From a marine gamma proteobacterium HTCC2148 (lineage in GTDB: Bacteria > Pseudomonadota > Gammaproteobacteria > Pseudomonadales > Halieaceae), in the NCBI GenBank assembly GCA_000156295.1, contig DS999228.1, positions 62,001 through 126,000 on the forward strand: DNA of 64,000 nucleotides. The letters run 5' to 3'. The stretch's first letter is position 1. Each line of letters opens with the position of its first letter. Position numbers and translations under genes: made by a program. The notes beneath the pieces are model-generated. The model was not told the origin of the DNA, ran no database searches, and saw only the letters and a list, made by a program, of their open reading frames with translations. This document shows positions 54,906-64,000 of the stretch, piece by piece.

Positions 54906-55135
54906 AATGATTTATCCTTATAAGAATGACCGCTCAATTACCGCGGGTATCCGAGTGTACGCTGGCAAGTTACTCGGTTCTAGCAATATCGGCAGCCGAA
55001 TGTTTCGCTACTATTGCCCCGGTTTCCGCCCCTGGTTTTCATCGGTGCCAGGAGTCATGGTTCCTTGACCCTGGAGACAGCGGGCAGAACTGTAGAATGC
55101 AGAGAGCGGAGCCAATCTTTTCGATTGCGATCAAC

Positions 55136-55951
55136 TTAGTGGGACATTGCCAGATTCGCAGATTCTTCCTCGCATGCCTCGACGTCGGGCGTGGCGAGGT
55201 TGGCTGCGGCCAGCTCAGATTTAGCGGCGGTGAGGGTAGCTTTGAATAGCGCATTATTTTGCAGTCTCGCAAATGCAGCGGCCCCAACCGCCATGCCGGC
55301 TTCAGTGTCGCTCATCCAGTGCACGTTACAAACCATCCGGCTCCGGGTGTAGTCACGTCCCCTGGTAAGAACTGCCTCGGCTTTCTCGGGTACGAGTTGC
55401 GACAGGATCAGTGCCCAACCCCAGCCAATGGCGCTGTGACCGCTGGGATAGGAGCCATCTGTCTCAAGTGATCCCAAATCTTGCGGCGTGCAAATGGCTT
55501 CGCCGTTAACAAGAAAGGGCCGTGGCCGCTGATACGCCGTCTTTGCTGGATAGGTGGCTAAACCCAGATCAGTGAGTGATCGTTGGAGCAAACGATACAG
55601 TGCTGGCGTTTGCTCCTCGCTCACGACGGCTCCGAGGGCGCAATTGAAGATGGATGCGGCCGAGGGGAAGGATAACTCGGCGTCTTTGGCTGCAAGCTCC
55701 CATCGTGCTGAGCCTTCGAGAGTGCGGAGCGCCTCGCTTGCTGCGACATCTGCTTTTTGTCGTGCAGAGCCGTCAGCGGGAGGAGCCGGAACGAATTGCT
55801 TGCTATCAAGTGGCGCTTCATCTTGTAGGTAACCTTGCATCAGGCCATGACCGATTTCTGGCACAGGCCCGAGAATATCCATGTCGGATGTCTTGGTTTG
55901 GCATGCGCCAAGGGCAACGAGTAACGCTGCTGAAACGTATAGGGCTTTCAT
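55136..55951 (-). CDS. PAP2-family acid phosphatase lipoprotein
   Basis: A 271-residue lipoprotein (lipobox LLVALGAC, Cys17) of the class A non-specific acid phosphatase / PAP2 superfamily. The three catalytic motifs are present in order: KTAYQRPRP near residue 145, YPSGHSAIGW near 170 with the catalytic His, and SRMVCNVHWMSDTEAG near 210 with the nucleophilic-support Arg and His. It would release phosphate in the periplasm. Its neighbours do not suggest a pathway. Confidence 0.9.
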   Translation of the reverse strand: MKALYVSAALLVALGACQTKTSDMDILGPVPEIGHGLMQGYLQDEAPLDSKQFVPAPPADGSARQKADVAASEALRTLEGSARWELAAKDAELSFPSAASIFNCALGAVVSEEQTPALYRLLQRSLTDLGLATYPAKTAYQRPRPFLVNGEAICTPQDLGSLETDGSYPSGHSAIGWGWALILSQLVPEKAEAVLTRGRDYTRSRMVCNVHWMSDTEAGMAVGAAAFARLQNNALFKATLTAAKSELAAANLATPDVEACEEESANLAMSH

Positions 55952-56543
55952 GGGAATTCCGATTCGATGGCGAGATCTCGAGTATAAGAAGTATAAATCG
56001 AGTGTCCATAGCTTATTCGATCTCGGGCGGCACTTGGTCAGCGCTGAACGCTATTGGAATCTCAACCTTGAATTAGCCTACGCTAGCAAGCTCAATTTCA
56101 CCCTAGAGAAGTGTAATGCGGGGGAGCCGATAGGTGTCGCGATCACGCTAAGTCAGGATCCACAAACTGATGGCATCGCCTAAAAATACCAGGGCGGGCA
56201 GTGGCGCGCCATTGAGGGCACTAGTATCAGCGTCAGCATGATTAGCTATAACCTCACCGACGCTGGCTACTAGGGACGACAGGGCCCGCCTGTGGCAAAT
56301 AGGTATAAGCATGCTTCCAGCGTAGGCCCAGTATCAGTATCGCACAGAGCGCCTCCTCCCTATGGTGGTAGTAACTCCAACTTAGCAATCAATTAGCCGA
56401 AAAAAGGCTAGGTAGTGAGTCACGTCGTGACCACTCAACAGATCAAAACCACAGGCACATGTTGTCCGAATATGATTCCTCTGAACAGTTTCCACCTCAC
56501 TATAATTGCTTGCCTCAAACAATAATTTTGATGGTGCATACCT
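55952..56543. other. 592-bp gap with decayed sequence
   Basis: Apart from the IS6 remnant at 56001-56069 there is no gene here. Frames are broken by stops, and short stretches such as GQWRAIEGTSISVSMISYNL look like degraded coding sequence without a recognisable family. The promoter of the TonB receptor lies at the right end. Confidence 0.5.
56001..56069 (+). pseudogene. C-terminal scrap of an IS6-family transposase
   Basis: The plus frame reads SVHSLFDLGRHLVSAERYW, closely matching the conserved C-terminal FNLGRHLVSAxxYR block of IS6-family transposases. Coding similarity ends on both sides, so only about 20 residues survive. It lies on the opposite strand to the remnant at 51999, about 4 kb away, and the two fragments cover different parts of the protein. 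Confidence 0.65.
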
Positions 56544-58754
56544 ATGATAAAAACCAGCTCATTAGCTCCGGCAATGGCCCTGGCTTTATACGGAACTGGC
56601 GCTCTGGCCCAGGGTATGGTGCTGGAGGAAGTGATTGTCACCGCCCAGAAGCGGTCCGAGAGCCTCCAGGACGTGCCGATGGCCGTGAACGCCTTCTCCG
56701 CCGACACCATCCAGGAGGCGGGCATCAACAATACCGCTGATCTGGCTATCATGACACCCAGCCTCCATACACTGAACGTGCAGAGCCCTTTCACCACCAA
56801 AATGCAGATTCGTGGCATCGGCACAGCTCAAAGCGACCCGGCCCTGGAGCCGTCAGTGGGCGTATTCGTCGATGGCGTATTCCTGGGGCGAAGCGGTCTT
56901 GGCATGTCCGACCTTACCGACATCGAGCGCATTGAGGTGCTACAGGGGCCGCAGGGTACGCTATACGGCAAAAACACCAACGCTGGCGCGATCAGCGTGA
57001 TTACCAAACGCCCCAGCTTTGACGGATTTGAAGGCTATATAGAGGCGTCTGCAGGCAACTACGACATGGGCATCCTGACCCTGGCCGCTACGGGCCCCAT
57101 CAATGATACGCTGGCCTATCGGCTGTCGGGAAATACTCACCAGCGAGACGGCTATATGGAAAATAGTGGCGCTGCAGACGGCAATGATGCCGATGACTGG
57201 AACATGCAGGGTAAACTGTCATGGGAACCCAACGACCGCTTAAACCTTATGCTGGCGGGCTCCCACGTAGAGCGTGACGATAGCTGCTGTGTTCCCGATG
57301 CCACACAGGGTGACGCCGTACAAGCGGAACTGGCGCGCCAGGGTCTGCCTCAGGATAAGAAAGACCCCAGAGACTACAAGGTAGCCACTGATGTGGACGC
57401 CGAATTTGCCATGGAGTCAGATTTGCTGTCGCTGCACATCGACTACGACATGGGTTGGGGTTCAATCACCTCCATCACCGCCTGGAACGACTACGACTAC
57501 ACTCAGCTCGTCGATCAAGACCGCAGCGAACTAGACATTATAGCGAGCCAGAGCGAATTCTATTCAGGCGATAGCCTGTCCCAGGAATTGCGCCTTGATT
57601 CGCAGCTTGGTGACACTATCGATTACCAGCTTGGCCTGTTTTACTACAAGCAGACAACCCAGCGGGGCGACGGCACCACGACTGTTATGGTGGGTGATGA
57701 CTTTCTCACCATTGCCGCACAGGAAATTGGCCCGATAATCGGGCAAATCGCAGCACCTGGCGATTATCTGTTTGGCAAGGGCATCTGGAAAAACGATACC
57801 TTTGCGGTATTCGGCCAGGCCACCTGGCACCTCGGCGAGCGCTGGCATCTCACTGGCGGCCTACGCTGGACGGATGAGGAACGCGAGGCCACCCTGTTCT
57901 CTGACAACATATCCACGGCGCCTGCAGTGGTAAACCTCGGTGTTACATCGTACCTAGGACGACTAAGCGCCCCGGTCGATGACACCTTTAATCGCTCCTC
58001 CGACAATGTGGACTGGCTGCTCAAGGCGGCCTATGACCTCAGCGACAGCACGATGATTTATGCCAGCGCGTCAACCGGCACCAAATCGGGTAACTTCAAC
58101 GGGGTTAACGGAACCCCCGAAGAGCGCGAGTTCGACGACGAAGATACCCTGAGCTATGAGTTGGGTGCCAAGGCGAGCTTTTTTGATTCGAGAGTGCGCC
58201 TCAACTCTGCCATCTTCTATACCGGGGTCGAGGATTATCAATTTCAGCAGGGACTTCCCGACGGTGGCACCATCGTCAGCAACGAGGCAGAAGTGGAAGT
58301 ATCCGGGTTAGACTTGCAGCTCGAGGCCTTGGCACTGGAAAACCTAACGATCACCGCCGGCCTGTTATATATGCACGATTACGAGGTTGTGTCCGGCCCC
58401 AACGAAGGCAAACAGCTTTCCACTACGCCGGACTATACTGCCAATCTCGGCGCGACGTTGGTCTTCCCCCTCGCGGATGGCGCACTGTACTTGCGCGGCG
58501 ACTACATGTACATGGACGATCATGTAACAAACAACAGCAATGAGCCCGACGACGAGGTTTACCAGGACAGAGAGTCTCTCAACGCCAAATTGGGCTGGCG
58601 CAACGACAACTGGAACCTATCGATCTGGGGTAAGAACCTGACCGATGATAGCTACGCTGGTTTGACTTCTCAGGTCCAGCGTTTCAGTGGTTCACGGGCC
58701 TATTACCTCACAGCGCCGCGAACCTATGGTGCTACACTGCGCTATGAGCTCTAA
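56544..58754 (+). CDS. TonB-dependent outer-membrane receptor
   Basis: A 736-residue receptor. Signal peptide (SLAPAMALALYGTGALAQ), then a TonB box-like EEVIVTAQKR near residue 30, the plug domain (IRGIGTAQSDPALEPSVGVF; IEVLQGPQGTLYGKNTNAGA), and a beta-barrel ending in TYGATLRYEL with the usual aromatic C-terminal strand. It imports a large or scarce substrate across the outer membrane using TonB energy. The adjoining DUF3604 and monooxygenase genes suggest a specific organic substrate rather than a siderophore; no Fec/Fpv-type signalling domain is present. Confidence 0.95.
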   Translation: MIKTSSLAPAMALALYGTGALAQGMVLEEVIVTAQKRSESLQDVPMAVNAFSADTIQEAGINNTADLAIMTPSLHTLNVQSPFTTKMQIRGIGTAQSDPALEPSVGVFVDGVFLGRSGLGMSDLTDIERIEVLQGPQGTLYGKNTNAGAISVITKRPSFDGFEGYIEASAGNYDMGILTLAATGPINDTLAYRLSGNTHQRDGYMENSGAADGNDADDWNMQGKLSWEPNDRLNLMLAGSHVERDDSCCVPDATQGDAVQAELARQGLPQDKKDPRDYKVATDVDAEFAMESDLLSLHIDYDMGWGSITSITAWNDYDYTQLVDQDRSELDIIASQSEFYSGDSLSQELRLDSQLGDTIDYQLGLFYYKQTTQRGDGTTTVMVGDDFLTIAAQEIGPIIGQIAAPGDYLFGKGIWKNDTFAVFGQATWHLGERWHLTGGLRWTDEEREATLFSDNISTAPAVVNLGVTSYLGRLSAPVDDTFNRSSDNVDWLLKAAYDLSDSTMIYASASTGTKSGNFNGVNGTPEEREFDDEDTLSYELGAKASFFDSRVRLNSAIFYTGVEDYQFQQGLPDGGTIVSNEAEVEVSGLDLQLEALALENLTITAGLLYMHDYEVVSGPNEGKQLSTTPDYTANLGATLVFPLADGALYLRGDYMYMDDHVTNNSNEPDDEVYQDRESLNAKLGWRNDNWNLSIWGKNLTDDSYAGLTSQVQRFSGSRAYYLTAPRTYGATLRYEL

Positions 58755-58770
58755 GTTTGAGGGGCAAACC

Positions 58771-60798
58771 ATGTTTAAGAAAATCGGTTTAGGCATTGTT
58801 GTATTGCTGCTCGCTGCCATAGGGTTTGTCTGGATTAAATTTCTAATACCCTTGCAGGCATCAGCTGATAAAAATGGGCCGGAAACCGCGGCCCGTGAAT
58901 ATGCCTTGCAAGATAACAGCAAGTTAACATTGCCCGCCCCACAGGCCGCCATTTATCAGGCGGCACCCAACCCCAATATGAACCTGTATTGGGGCGAATT
59001 GCATCTGCATACAAGTGAAAGTTTCGATGCCACTCTTTTTGGCAACTCGTTGGGGATTGAAGACGCCTACCGCTTCGCCAAAGGCGAACCGCTAAGCAGC
59101 GCCGGCGGTGAGGTCATGCAGCTTAGTCGCCCGCTGGACTTTGTAGCGATCACCGACCACGCCGAAGGCTTCGGCACCCGCACCCACTGCGGCGACCCAA
59201 ATTTATCACTTGGCGAGCGTGCCGCCTGCTGGCTGGCCAACGAGCCTAACCCAATGATTTTTAAAACCCTGACCAAGGGTGTTCGTGGCACAGCAACCCC
59301 CGGCGACCCATCAAAACCGGCCGGCGTCTATCAACCCACGACCCGCCAGTCCCCTAAGCCCGGTTCTTTCCCTACCTGTAAATTTGGCGATGGCGCGCTA
59401 GAACGATGCATTAAAAACGCCAGCACCGATTGGGCCCGCTATGTCGACCTTGCCGACAAGTACTATGAGCCGGGTGAATTGACCACGCTCATTGGCTATG
59501 AGTATTCACCGGGAATGCCCGAACAGGGCAAACACCACCGCAACGTTATTTTCCGCTCCAACACGGTGCCAGAGCGCGCCCTTTCAAGCCTGGATGTGCC
59601 AAACGCCATAGAACTGTGGAAGGGGCTTGAAGCCACTTGCGGCGAAGATTGTGACTTCCTGACCATGCCGCACAACCCCAACAAGGCATGGGGCCTGACC
59701 TATTCACGCTTCACCTGGGACGGTCAGGAATACGACGAGGCCGACTGGCGCCTGCGCCAAAGGCGCGAACCGCTAACAGAAATATTCCAGATCAAGGGCG
59801 CGCAGGAGTGCGCGCTAGGGGTTGGCGCTACGGATGAAGAATGCGCTTTCGAACAGGTATTCGACCCCTGTCAGCCAGGCGAAACCACCGGCTGTGCCTT
59901 TGAAACAGGTTTTGTCCGCCAAGGGCTTAAGGTCGGGTTGGCGCTTGAGCAGGAGCTGGGGTTTAACCCACTGCAGGTCGGCTTTATTGCCGCCACCGAC
60001 AGCCACAATTCCAATCCCGGCGACGTGGAAGAATGGGACTTTCCAGGTGCAGTCGGTGCGGTCACTTCCTCTGCGGCTCGGCGTTTAAGAGAGGATGTAG
60101 AAACAGATGCCTATAAATCTTTTATTAGATTCCACACATCGGGCGGCCTAGCCGCGGTTTGGGCTCCTGAAAATACCCGCGAGGCGATTTTTGATGCCCT
60201 CGCCCGCCGCGAAACCTACGCCACATCCGGCCCGCGCATGGCCGTGCGCCTCTATGCAGGCTGGGGTATTGATGCGGCAGCAGCAAACGACCACAACGCG
60301 ATCGTGTCTTTAATGGCCGGCGGTGTTCCAATGGGCGGCGTGCTGCGGCCGGACGCCACAAAACAGACATCTCCCAGCTTTTTTGTCTGGGCGACACGCG
60401 ATCCAATGGACGCTCCGTTGCAACGGGTGCAAATGATTAAGGGCTGGCTCGATGCGCAGGGCCAAACCCACGAGAAGGTTGTCGATATTAACTGTGCCGA
60501 TGGTCTGAGAGTAGACCCTGCAACCGGCCGCTGCCCGGATAATGGTGCCAATGTTGATCTCAAAACCTGCAGCTTCAGCCCGGGCTCCGGTGCCAATGAA
60601 CTGAAAACCGTCTGGCATGACCCTGACTACGATCCGGCCCAGGGTGCCTTTTATTATGTTCGCGTGCTGATGAATCCCACCTGTCGCTGGTCAAGTTATG
60701 ATGCTATCCGACTTGGACGCGAGCCCGACCCCCGTGTCTCGGCAACCATACGAGAGCGCGCATGGACCAGCCCCATCTGGCTTGATCCCAAAGGTTGA
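58771..60798 (+). CDS. Membrane-anchored DUF3604 protein, putative PHP-type metallohydrolase
   Basis: A 675-residue protein starting at the ATG at 58771, with TGAGGGG 5-8 bases before it, 16 bp after the receptor stop. An N-terminal helix (IVVLLLAAIGFVWIKFLI) anchors it. PHP-like ligands are H78/H80 (WGELHLHTSES), D129/H130 (VAITDHAEG), H301 (TMPHNPNKAWG) and D410/H412 (AATDSHNSNPG). It also has several Cys (TCGEDCDF, FDPCQPGETTGCAFE) that could form disulfides, consistent with a periplasmic location. It ends IRERAWTSPIWLDPKG. The substrate is unknown. Confidence 0.88.
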   Translation: MFKKIGLGIVVLLLAAIGFVWIKFLIPLQASADKNGPETAAREYALQDNSKLTLPAPQAAIYQAAPNPNMNLYWGELHLHTSESFDATLFGNSLGIEDAYRFAKGEPLSSAGGEVMQLSRPLDFVAITDHAEGFGTRTHCGDPNLSLGERAACWLANEPNPMIFKTLTKGVRGTATPGDPSKPAGVYQPTTRQSPKPGSFPTCKFGDGALERCIKNASTDWARYVDLADKYYEPGELTTLIGYEYSPGMPEQGKHHRNVIFRSNTVPERALSSLDVPNAIELWKGLEATCGEDCDFLTMPHNPNKAWGLTYSRFTWDGQEYDEADWRLRQRREPLTEIFQIKGAQECALGVGATDEECAFEQVFDPCQPGETTGCAFETGFVRQGLKVGLALEQELGFNPLQVGFIAATDSHNSNPGDVEEWDFPGAVGAVTSSAARRLREDVETDAYKSFIRFHTSGGLAAVWAPENTREAIFDALARRETYATSGPRMAVRLYAGWGIDAAAANDHNAIVSLMAGGVPMGGVLRPDATKQTSPSFFVWATRDPMDAPLQRVQMIKGWLDAQGQTHEKVVDINCADGLRVDPATGRCPDNGANVDLKTCSFSPGSGANELKTVWHDPDYDPAQGAFYYVRVLMNPTCRWSSYDAIRLGREPDPRVSATIRERAWTSPIWLDPKG

Positions 60799-60871
60799 AG
60801 CTGAATATGTATATTGTTTCAGAAGGGGGTTCCCGTTACCGAACTCACTCCATAGTCAGGAATACGACCCC

Positions 60872-62923
60872 ATGATGGTTCGCACATTAATCATCGCTGC
60901 CATCGCGCTAACGGCCGCCTGCTCCAAAGATCAATCAGAATCGGATAAGCGGGCGCAGGCTCAGCAGTACTATCGGACAACCAATGCGATACTTCCGCCG
61001 AGCGAAGAAATCATATCGTTCTTGCCATCGCCCAACTCCAACGCCGGGCGCCCTCTTTCCACCTCCAGGAGCAACACTCACCGCAATGCCTATTTCGGCG
61101 ACCTGCACGTGCATACAACGCTGTCCTTTGATGCTTCTGCTTTTGGTACAACCGCCTCACCCGCCGATGCCTACCGGTACGCTCAGGGCGAGGCAATCAA
61201 GCATCCCAGTGGCTTTGAAGTGCAGCTAGCACAGCCCTTGGATTTTTATGCGGTGACCGATCACGCGGTGATGCTCGGTCTTATCAACGAGGCATCAGAT
61301 ACCAGTACGCTGGTATCGCAATATGATTTTGCCAAGCCCTATCACAATATTAATGAGTCGGTTGATGGCGGCCTATTGGATTTGGCGAGAAGAAGTAAAG
61401 TATTTAGCAACTTCGTCAGCGATGTCGTAGCCAGCCTCCTCGACCGCACAATCGATAACACGGTCGTCAACAACGCGCTGCGTTCAGCGTGGGTGAAGAC
61501 CATTGAAGCGGCAAATGAAGCCTACAAGCCTGGAACCTTCACCACTTTTGCAGGATATGAGTTCACCTCATCTACCCAGGAACGAGAGGCACTGCATCGC
61601 AACGTGATTTTTCGTGGCACTGAACGTTTACCTGCGCGGCCTTTCTCGAGGTTCAACAGTATAAATCCAGAGGGTCTTTGGGACTGGATGGATGCGTTGC
61701 GCAAACAAGATATAGAAAGTCTCGCGATACCGCACAACAGCAACGGCTCCAACGGCGCGATGTTTGCATTTGCCGATTGGGCGGGCCAAGCCATCGACCA
61801 GGAATACGCCGACCAACGCTTGCGCAATGAACCGTTGGTAGAAATCACGCAAGTAAAAGGCACTTCAGACACACACCCTTTACTGTCAAAGAATGACGAG
61901 TGGGCAAACTTTGAGATCTTCCCATTGCGCACCTCCACCAAGATAGCCAGCGACCCACACGGCAGCTACGTGCGTAACGCCTGGCAACGCGGTTTATCCT
62001 TGGAAGAAAGAACTAGGGCGAACCCGTATAAATTCGGCGTCATCGGTTCCAGTGATACTCATACAGCGGCGGCCTCCCTACAGGAGGACAACTACTTCGG
62101 AAAAATTGGCTCCTTTGACAGCACCCCCGAAAAGCGCGGCTCTGTACCGGCGAGCTTTCTCTACGGTACCCTGGTCAAACTCGCCGTAAGTGAGATGGTC
62201 GAGGAGGTAGACGGAGAAAAATACCTCGATTTCTCGGGCTACAAGTACTGGGGGGCCTCAGGTATTGCCGGGGTATGGGCAGAAGAAAATACTCGTGAGG
62301 CCATTTATGATGCGCTGCGCCGCAAAGAAACCTTTGCCACCAGCGGCACACGGATAAAGCTTAGATTTTTTGCCGGTTACGACCTCGCCGACGCACAACT
62401 GGATAGCCCTGGACTGGTTAGCACCGCTTACCAAAACGGCGCCACTATGGGAGGCACCTTGCAAGCAAGCGATGATCGCCAACCCACGTTTATGACCTGG
62501 GCCGTGGCCGACCCAAACACTGCCAAATTGCAGCGAGTACAAATCGTCAAAGGTTGGTTGGAAAACGGCGAATACATGGAGCGAGTGTATGACGTGGCAT
62601 GCTCCGATGGTTTAAGTGCAGATCCACAAACCCATCGCTGCCCTGATAATGGTGCACGCGTAAATCTGAATGACTGCTCTATCACCGCCGATGCTGGATC
62701 AAGCGAACTTAAATCTCTGTGGCAAGACCCCTACTTCACCCTGGGCCAAGAAGCGTTCTACTACGTGCGCGCGCTCGAGAACCCGGTTTGCCGCTGGTCC
62801 ACCTGGGATGCACTACGCGCAGGCGTCGCACCCCGGTCAGACTTGCAGGCTACCATTCAGGAACGTGCATGGTCATCGCCTATTTGGTACAGCAAGTTTG
62901 GCAACAACAATTTTATAAATTGA
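60872..62923 (+). CDS. DUF3604 lipoprotein, putative PHP-type metallohydrolase
   Basis: A 683-residue lipoprotein starting at the ATG at 60872, with AGGAA 10 bases upstream; the lipobox is IALTAAC. PHP-like ligands are H79/H81 (FGDLHVHTTLS), D130/H131 (AVTDHAVML), H288 (AIPHNSNGSNG) and D395/H397 (GSSDTHTAAAS). Long helical segment near residues 160-210 is absent from the preceding paralogue. C-terminal ALENPVCRWSTWDALRAG and [16 protein letters not shown] align with the fragment at 45883. It lies 73 bp after its paralogue in the same direction. Function inferred only from metal-site pattern. Confidence 0.88.
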   Translation: MMVRTLIIAAIALTAACSKDQSESDKRAQAQQYYRTTNAILPPSEEIISFLPSPNSNAGRPLSTSRSNTHRNAYFGDLHVHTTLSFDASAFGTTASPADAYRYAQGEAIKHPSGFEVQLAQPLDFYAVTDHAVMLGLINEASDTSTLVSQYDFAKPYHNINESVDGGLLDLARRSKVFSNFVSDVVASLLDRTIDNTVVNNALRSAWVKTIEAANEAYKPGTFTTFAGYEFTSSTQEREALHRNVIFRGTERLPARPFSRFNSINPEGLWDWMDALRKQDIESLAIPHNSNGSNGAMFAFADWAGQAIDQEYADQRLRNEPLVEITQVKGTSDTHPLLSKNDEWANFEIFPLRTSTKIASDPHGSYVRNAWQRGLSLEERTRANPYKFGVIGSSDTHTAAASLQEDNYFGKIGSFDSTPEKRGSVPASFLYGTLVKLAVSEMVEEVDGEKYLDFSGYKYWGASGIAGVWAEENTREAIYDALRRKETFATSGTRIKLRFFAGYDLADAQLDSPGLVSTAYQNGATMGGTLQASDDRQPTFMTWAVADPNTAKLQRVQIVKGWLENGEYMERVYDVACSDGLSADPQTHRCPDNGARVNLNDCSITADAGSSELKSLWQDPYFTLGQEAFYYVRALENPVCRWSTWDALRAGVAPRSDLQATIQERAWSSPIWYSKFGNNNFIN

Positions 62924-62931
62924 GATAGACA

Positions 62932-64000
62932 ATGACTAAAGAACTTGAATCGGTCGATGTGCTAATTATCGGCGCCGGCCTGGCCGGTATCGGCGGTGCC
63001 TGTCAGTTGCGCCGCAACTGCCCGAATCACAGTTTTACAATCCTCGAATCACGCGCAACCAGCGGTGGCACCTGGGATTTATTCCGTTATCCCGGCTTTC
63101 GCTCCGACAGCGACATGTACACCTATAGTTATGGTTTCAAGCCCTGGACAGACAAATCTACCATCGCTGACGGCCGCAAAATCCTTAGCTATATTCGTGA
63201 GGCTGCAGCAGAATACGACGTGGAAGAACACATTCGCTATCAACACAAGGTGGTAGCCGCAAACTGGTCCTGCGCTGACAAACTCTGGCTGGTCACTGCC
63301 GCACATGGCGAGACAGGGGAGCAAGTAACAATTAGCTGCAAGTTTCTGTTTAATTGCAGCGGCTACTATGACTATGAGCAAGGTTATACACCGGAGTTTA
63401 CCGGCAGCGACGACTTTAAGGGCGAGGTTATTCACCCGCAGCATTGGCCTGAAGACCTGGATTACAAGGACAAACGAGTTGTGGTGATTGGCAGTGGCGC
63501 TACCGCGGTGACGCTGGTGCCAGCGATGGCCAAAGACACCAGCAGTTTAGTGATGCTACAGCGCACGCCCACCTATATAGCTAGTCTACCCGCTGAAGAC
63601 CCAACAGCCATAAAACTGCGCAAGTTTTTACCGAATAGTTGGGCTTTCCGCCTGACCCGCTGGAAAAAGGTATTATTTCAGATCTATATCTACCAGCTAT
63701 CCCGTCGCAAACCGCAAGCGCTGAAAAAATTCCTGATTGGAGGGGTAAAAAAAGAGCTGGGGCCGGATTATGACGTCGCCACTCACTTTACCCCTGACTA
63801 CAACCCATGGGATCAGCGTTTGTGTGCAGTACCCGATGGTAATTTGTTTACCTCTATCCGAGAGGGGCACGCTGAAGTGGTGACCGATCACATTGATACC
63901 TTCAACGGCGAAGGCATCCAACTCAAGTCCGGCAAGCAACTCGACGCTGATATTGTGATACTTGCGACAGGTCTAAACCTGAAATTCGCTGGCGGTGTTA
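62932..64000 (+). CDS. Flavin monooxygenase, Baeyer-Villiger type (partial)
   Basis: The frame opens at the ATG at 62932, 8 bp after the DUF3604 stop, and runs off the right edge after 356 codons. FAD-binding GAGLAGIGGACQL is near residue 15, and the NADPH-binding motif RVVVIGSGATAVTLV near 185. FKGEVIHPQHWPED matches the FxGxxxHxxxW(P/D) fingerprint of type I Baeyer-Villiger and related group-B monooxygenases. It would insert oxygen into a ketone or oxidise a heteroatom. Its place in the receptor/DUF3604 operon suggests a shared substrate. Confidence 0.92.
   Translation, partial: MTKELESVDVLIIGAGLAGIGGACQLRRNCPNHSFTILESRATSGGTWDLFRYPGFRSDSDMYTYSYGFKPWTDKSTIADGRKILSYIREAAAEYDVEEHIRYQHKVVAANWSCADKLWLVTAAHGETGEQVTISCKFLFNCSGYYDYEQGYTPEFTGSDDFKGEVIHPQHWPEDLDYKDKRVVVIGSGATAVTLVPAMAKDTSSLVMLQRTPTYIASLPAEDPTAIKLRKFLPNSWAFRLTRWKKVLFQIYIYQLSRRKPQALKKFLIGGVKKELGPDYDVATHFTPDYNPWDQRLCAVPDGNLFTSIREGHAEVVTDHIDTFNGEGIQLKSGKQLDADIVILATGLNLKFAGGV

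Overview
The window looks like one contig piece from a marine, aerobic, heterotrophic gammaproteobacterium, probably near the Cellvibrionales/Halieaceae/Spongiibacteraceae. This is inferred from gene content (DbpA with a RIO kinase, several exported DUF3604 proteins, a TonB-dependent receptor, acyl-CoA and desaturase genes, YejABEF) and not from any marker gene. No rRNA, intact tRNA, CRISPR array, prophage or plasmid backbone gene was found. One gene is cut by each edge: a very large cytochrome-like protein at the left (minus strand) and a flavin monooxygenase at the right (plus strand).

Layout. (1) 1-12.0 kb is a hexuronate block. A minus-strand operon runs Gfo/Idh dehydrogenase, NRAMP-fold membrane protein, second Gfo/Idh dehydrogenase, FadR-type regulator, uxaC, uxuB, followed by the exported DUF1080/beta-propeller/HEAT/cytochrome c protein. 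uxuA (mannonate dehydratase) is divergent across a control region holding a 19-bp FadR/UxuR-like palindrome. Together the genes take glucuronate-type sugars through fructuronate and mannonate to 2-keto-3-deoxygluconate. (2) 12.3-23.3 kb has acyl-CoA ligase, a class IV aminotransferase overlapping a sulfotransferase-like gene, nitronate monooxygenase, an exported D-aminoacylase-type amidohydrolase, two fatty acid desaturases, and an AraC regulator followed 2 bp later by a nitroreductase with the iodotyrosine deiodinase signature. (3) 23.3-29.6 kb is a phenylalanine/tyrosine catabolic operon: Lrp regulator (divergent), hppD, a VOC protein, fahA, maiA, a long aromatic amino acid hydroxylase and a dihydropteridine-reductase-like SDR. 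Homogentisate dioxygenase is conspicuously absent. (4) 29.6-35.8 kb is a yejABEF-type peptide ABC importer. (5) 36.0-40.6 kb holds a cupin, dbpA, a RIO kinase, and a TetR regulator divergent from an old-yellow-enzyme family gene, with a clean operator palindrome between them. (6) 40.7-45.7 kb holds an exported DUF3604 protein, a lipoprotein amidohydrolase and a polytopic membrane protein. (7) 45.7-56.5 kb is gene-poor and decayed: an orphan DUF3604 C-terminus, a candidate small RNA, two IS6-family transposase remnants, a tRNA 3'-end remnant with its terminator, and a few isolated genes. (8) 56.5-64 kb is a TonB receptor followed by two tandem DUF3604 proteins and a Baeyer-Villiger-type monooxygenase.

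The parts most worth following up are the repeated DUF3604 loci, which read as exported PHP-type metallohydrolases and include a receptor-hydrolase-hydrolase-monooxygenase operon; the tyrosine operon with a VOC protein in place of homogentisate dioxygenase and a putative halotyrosine dehalogenase nearby; and the decayed 46-56 kb segment, which looks like a former integration hotspot.
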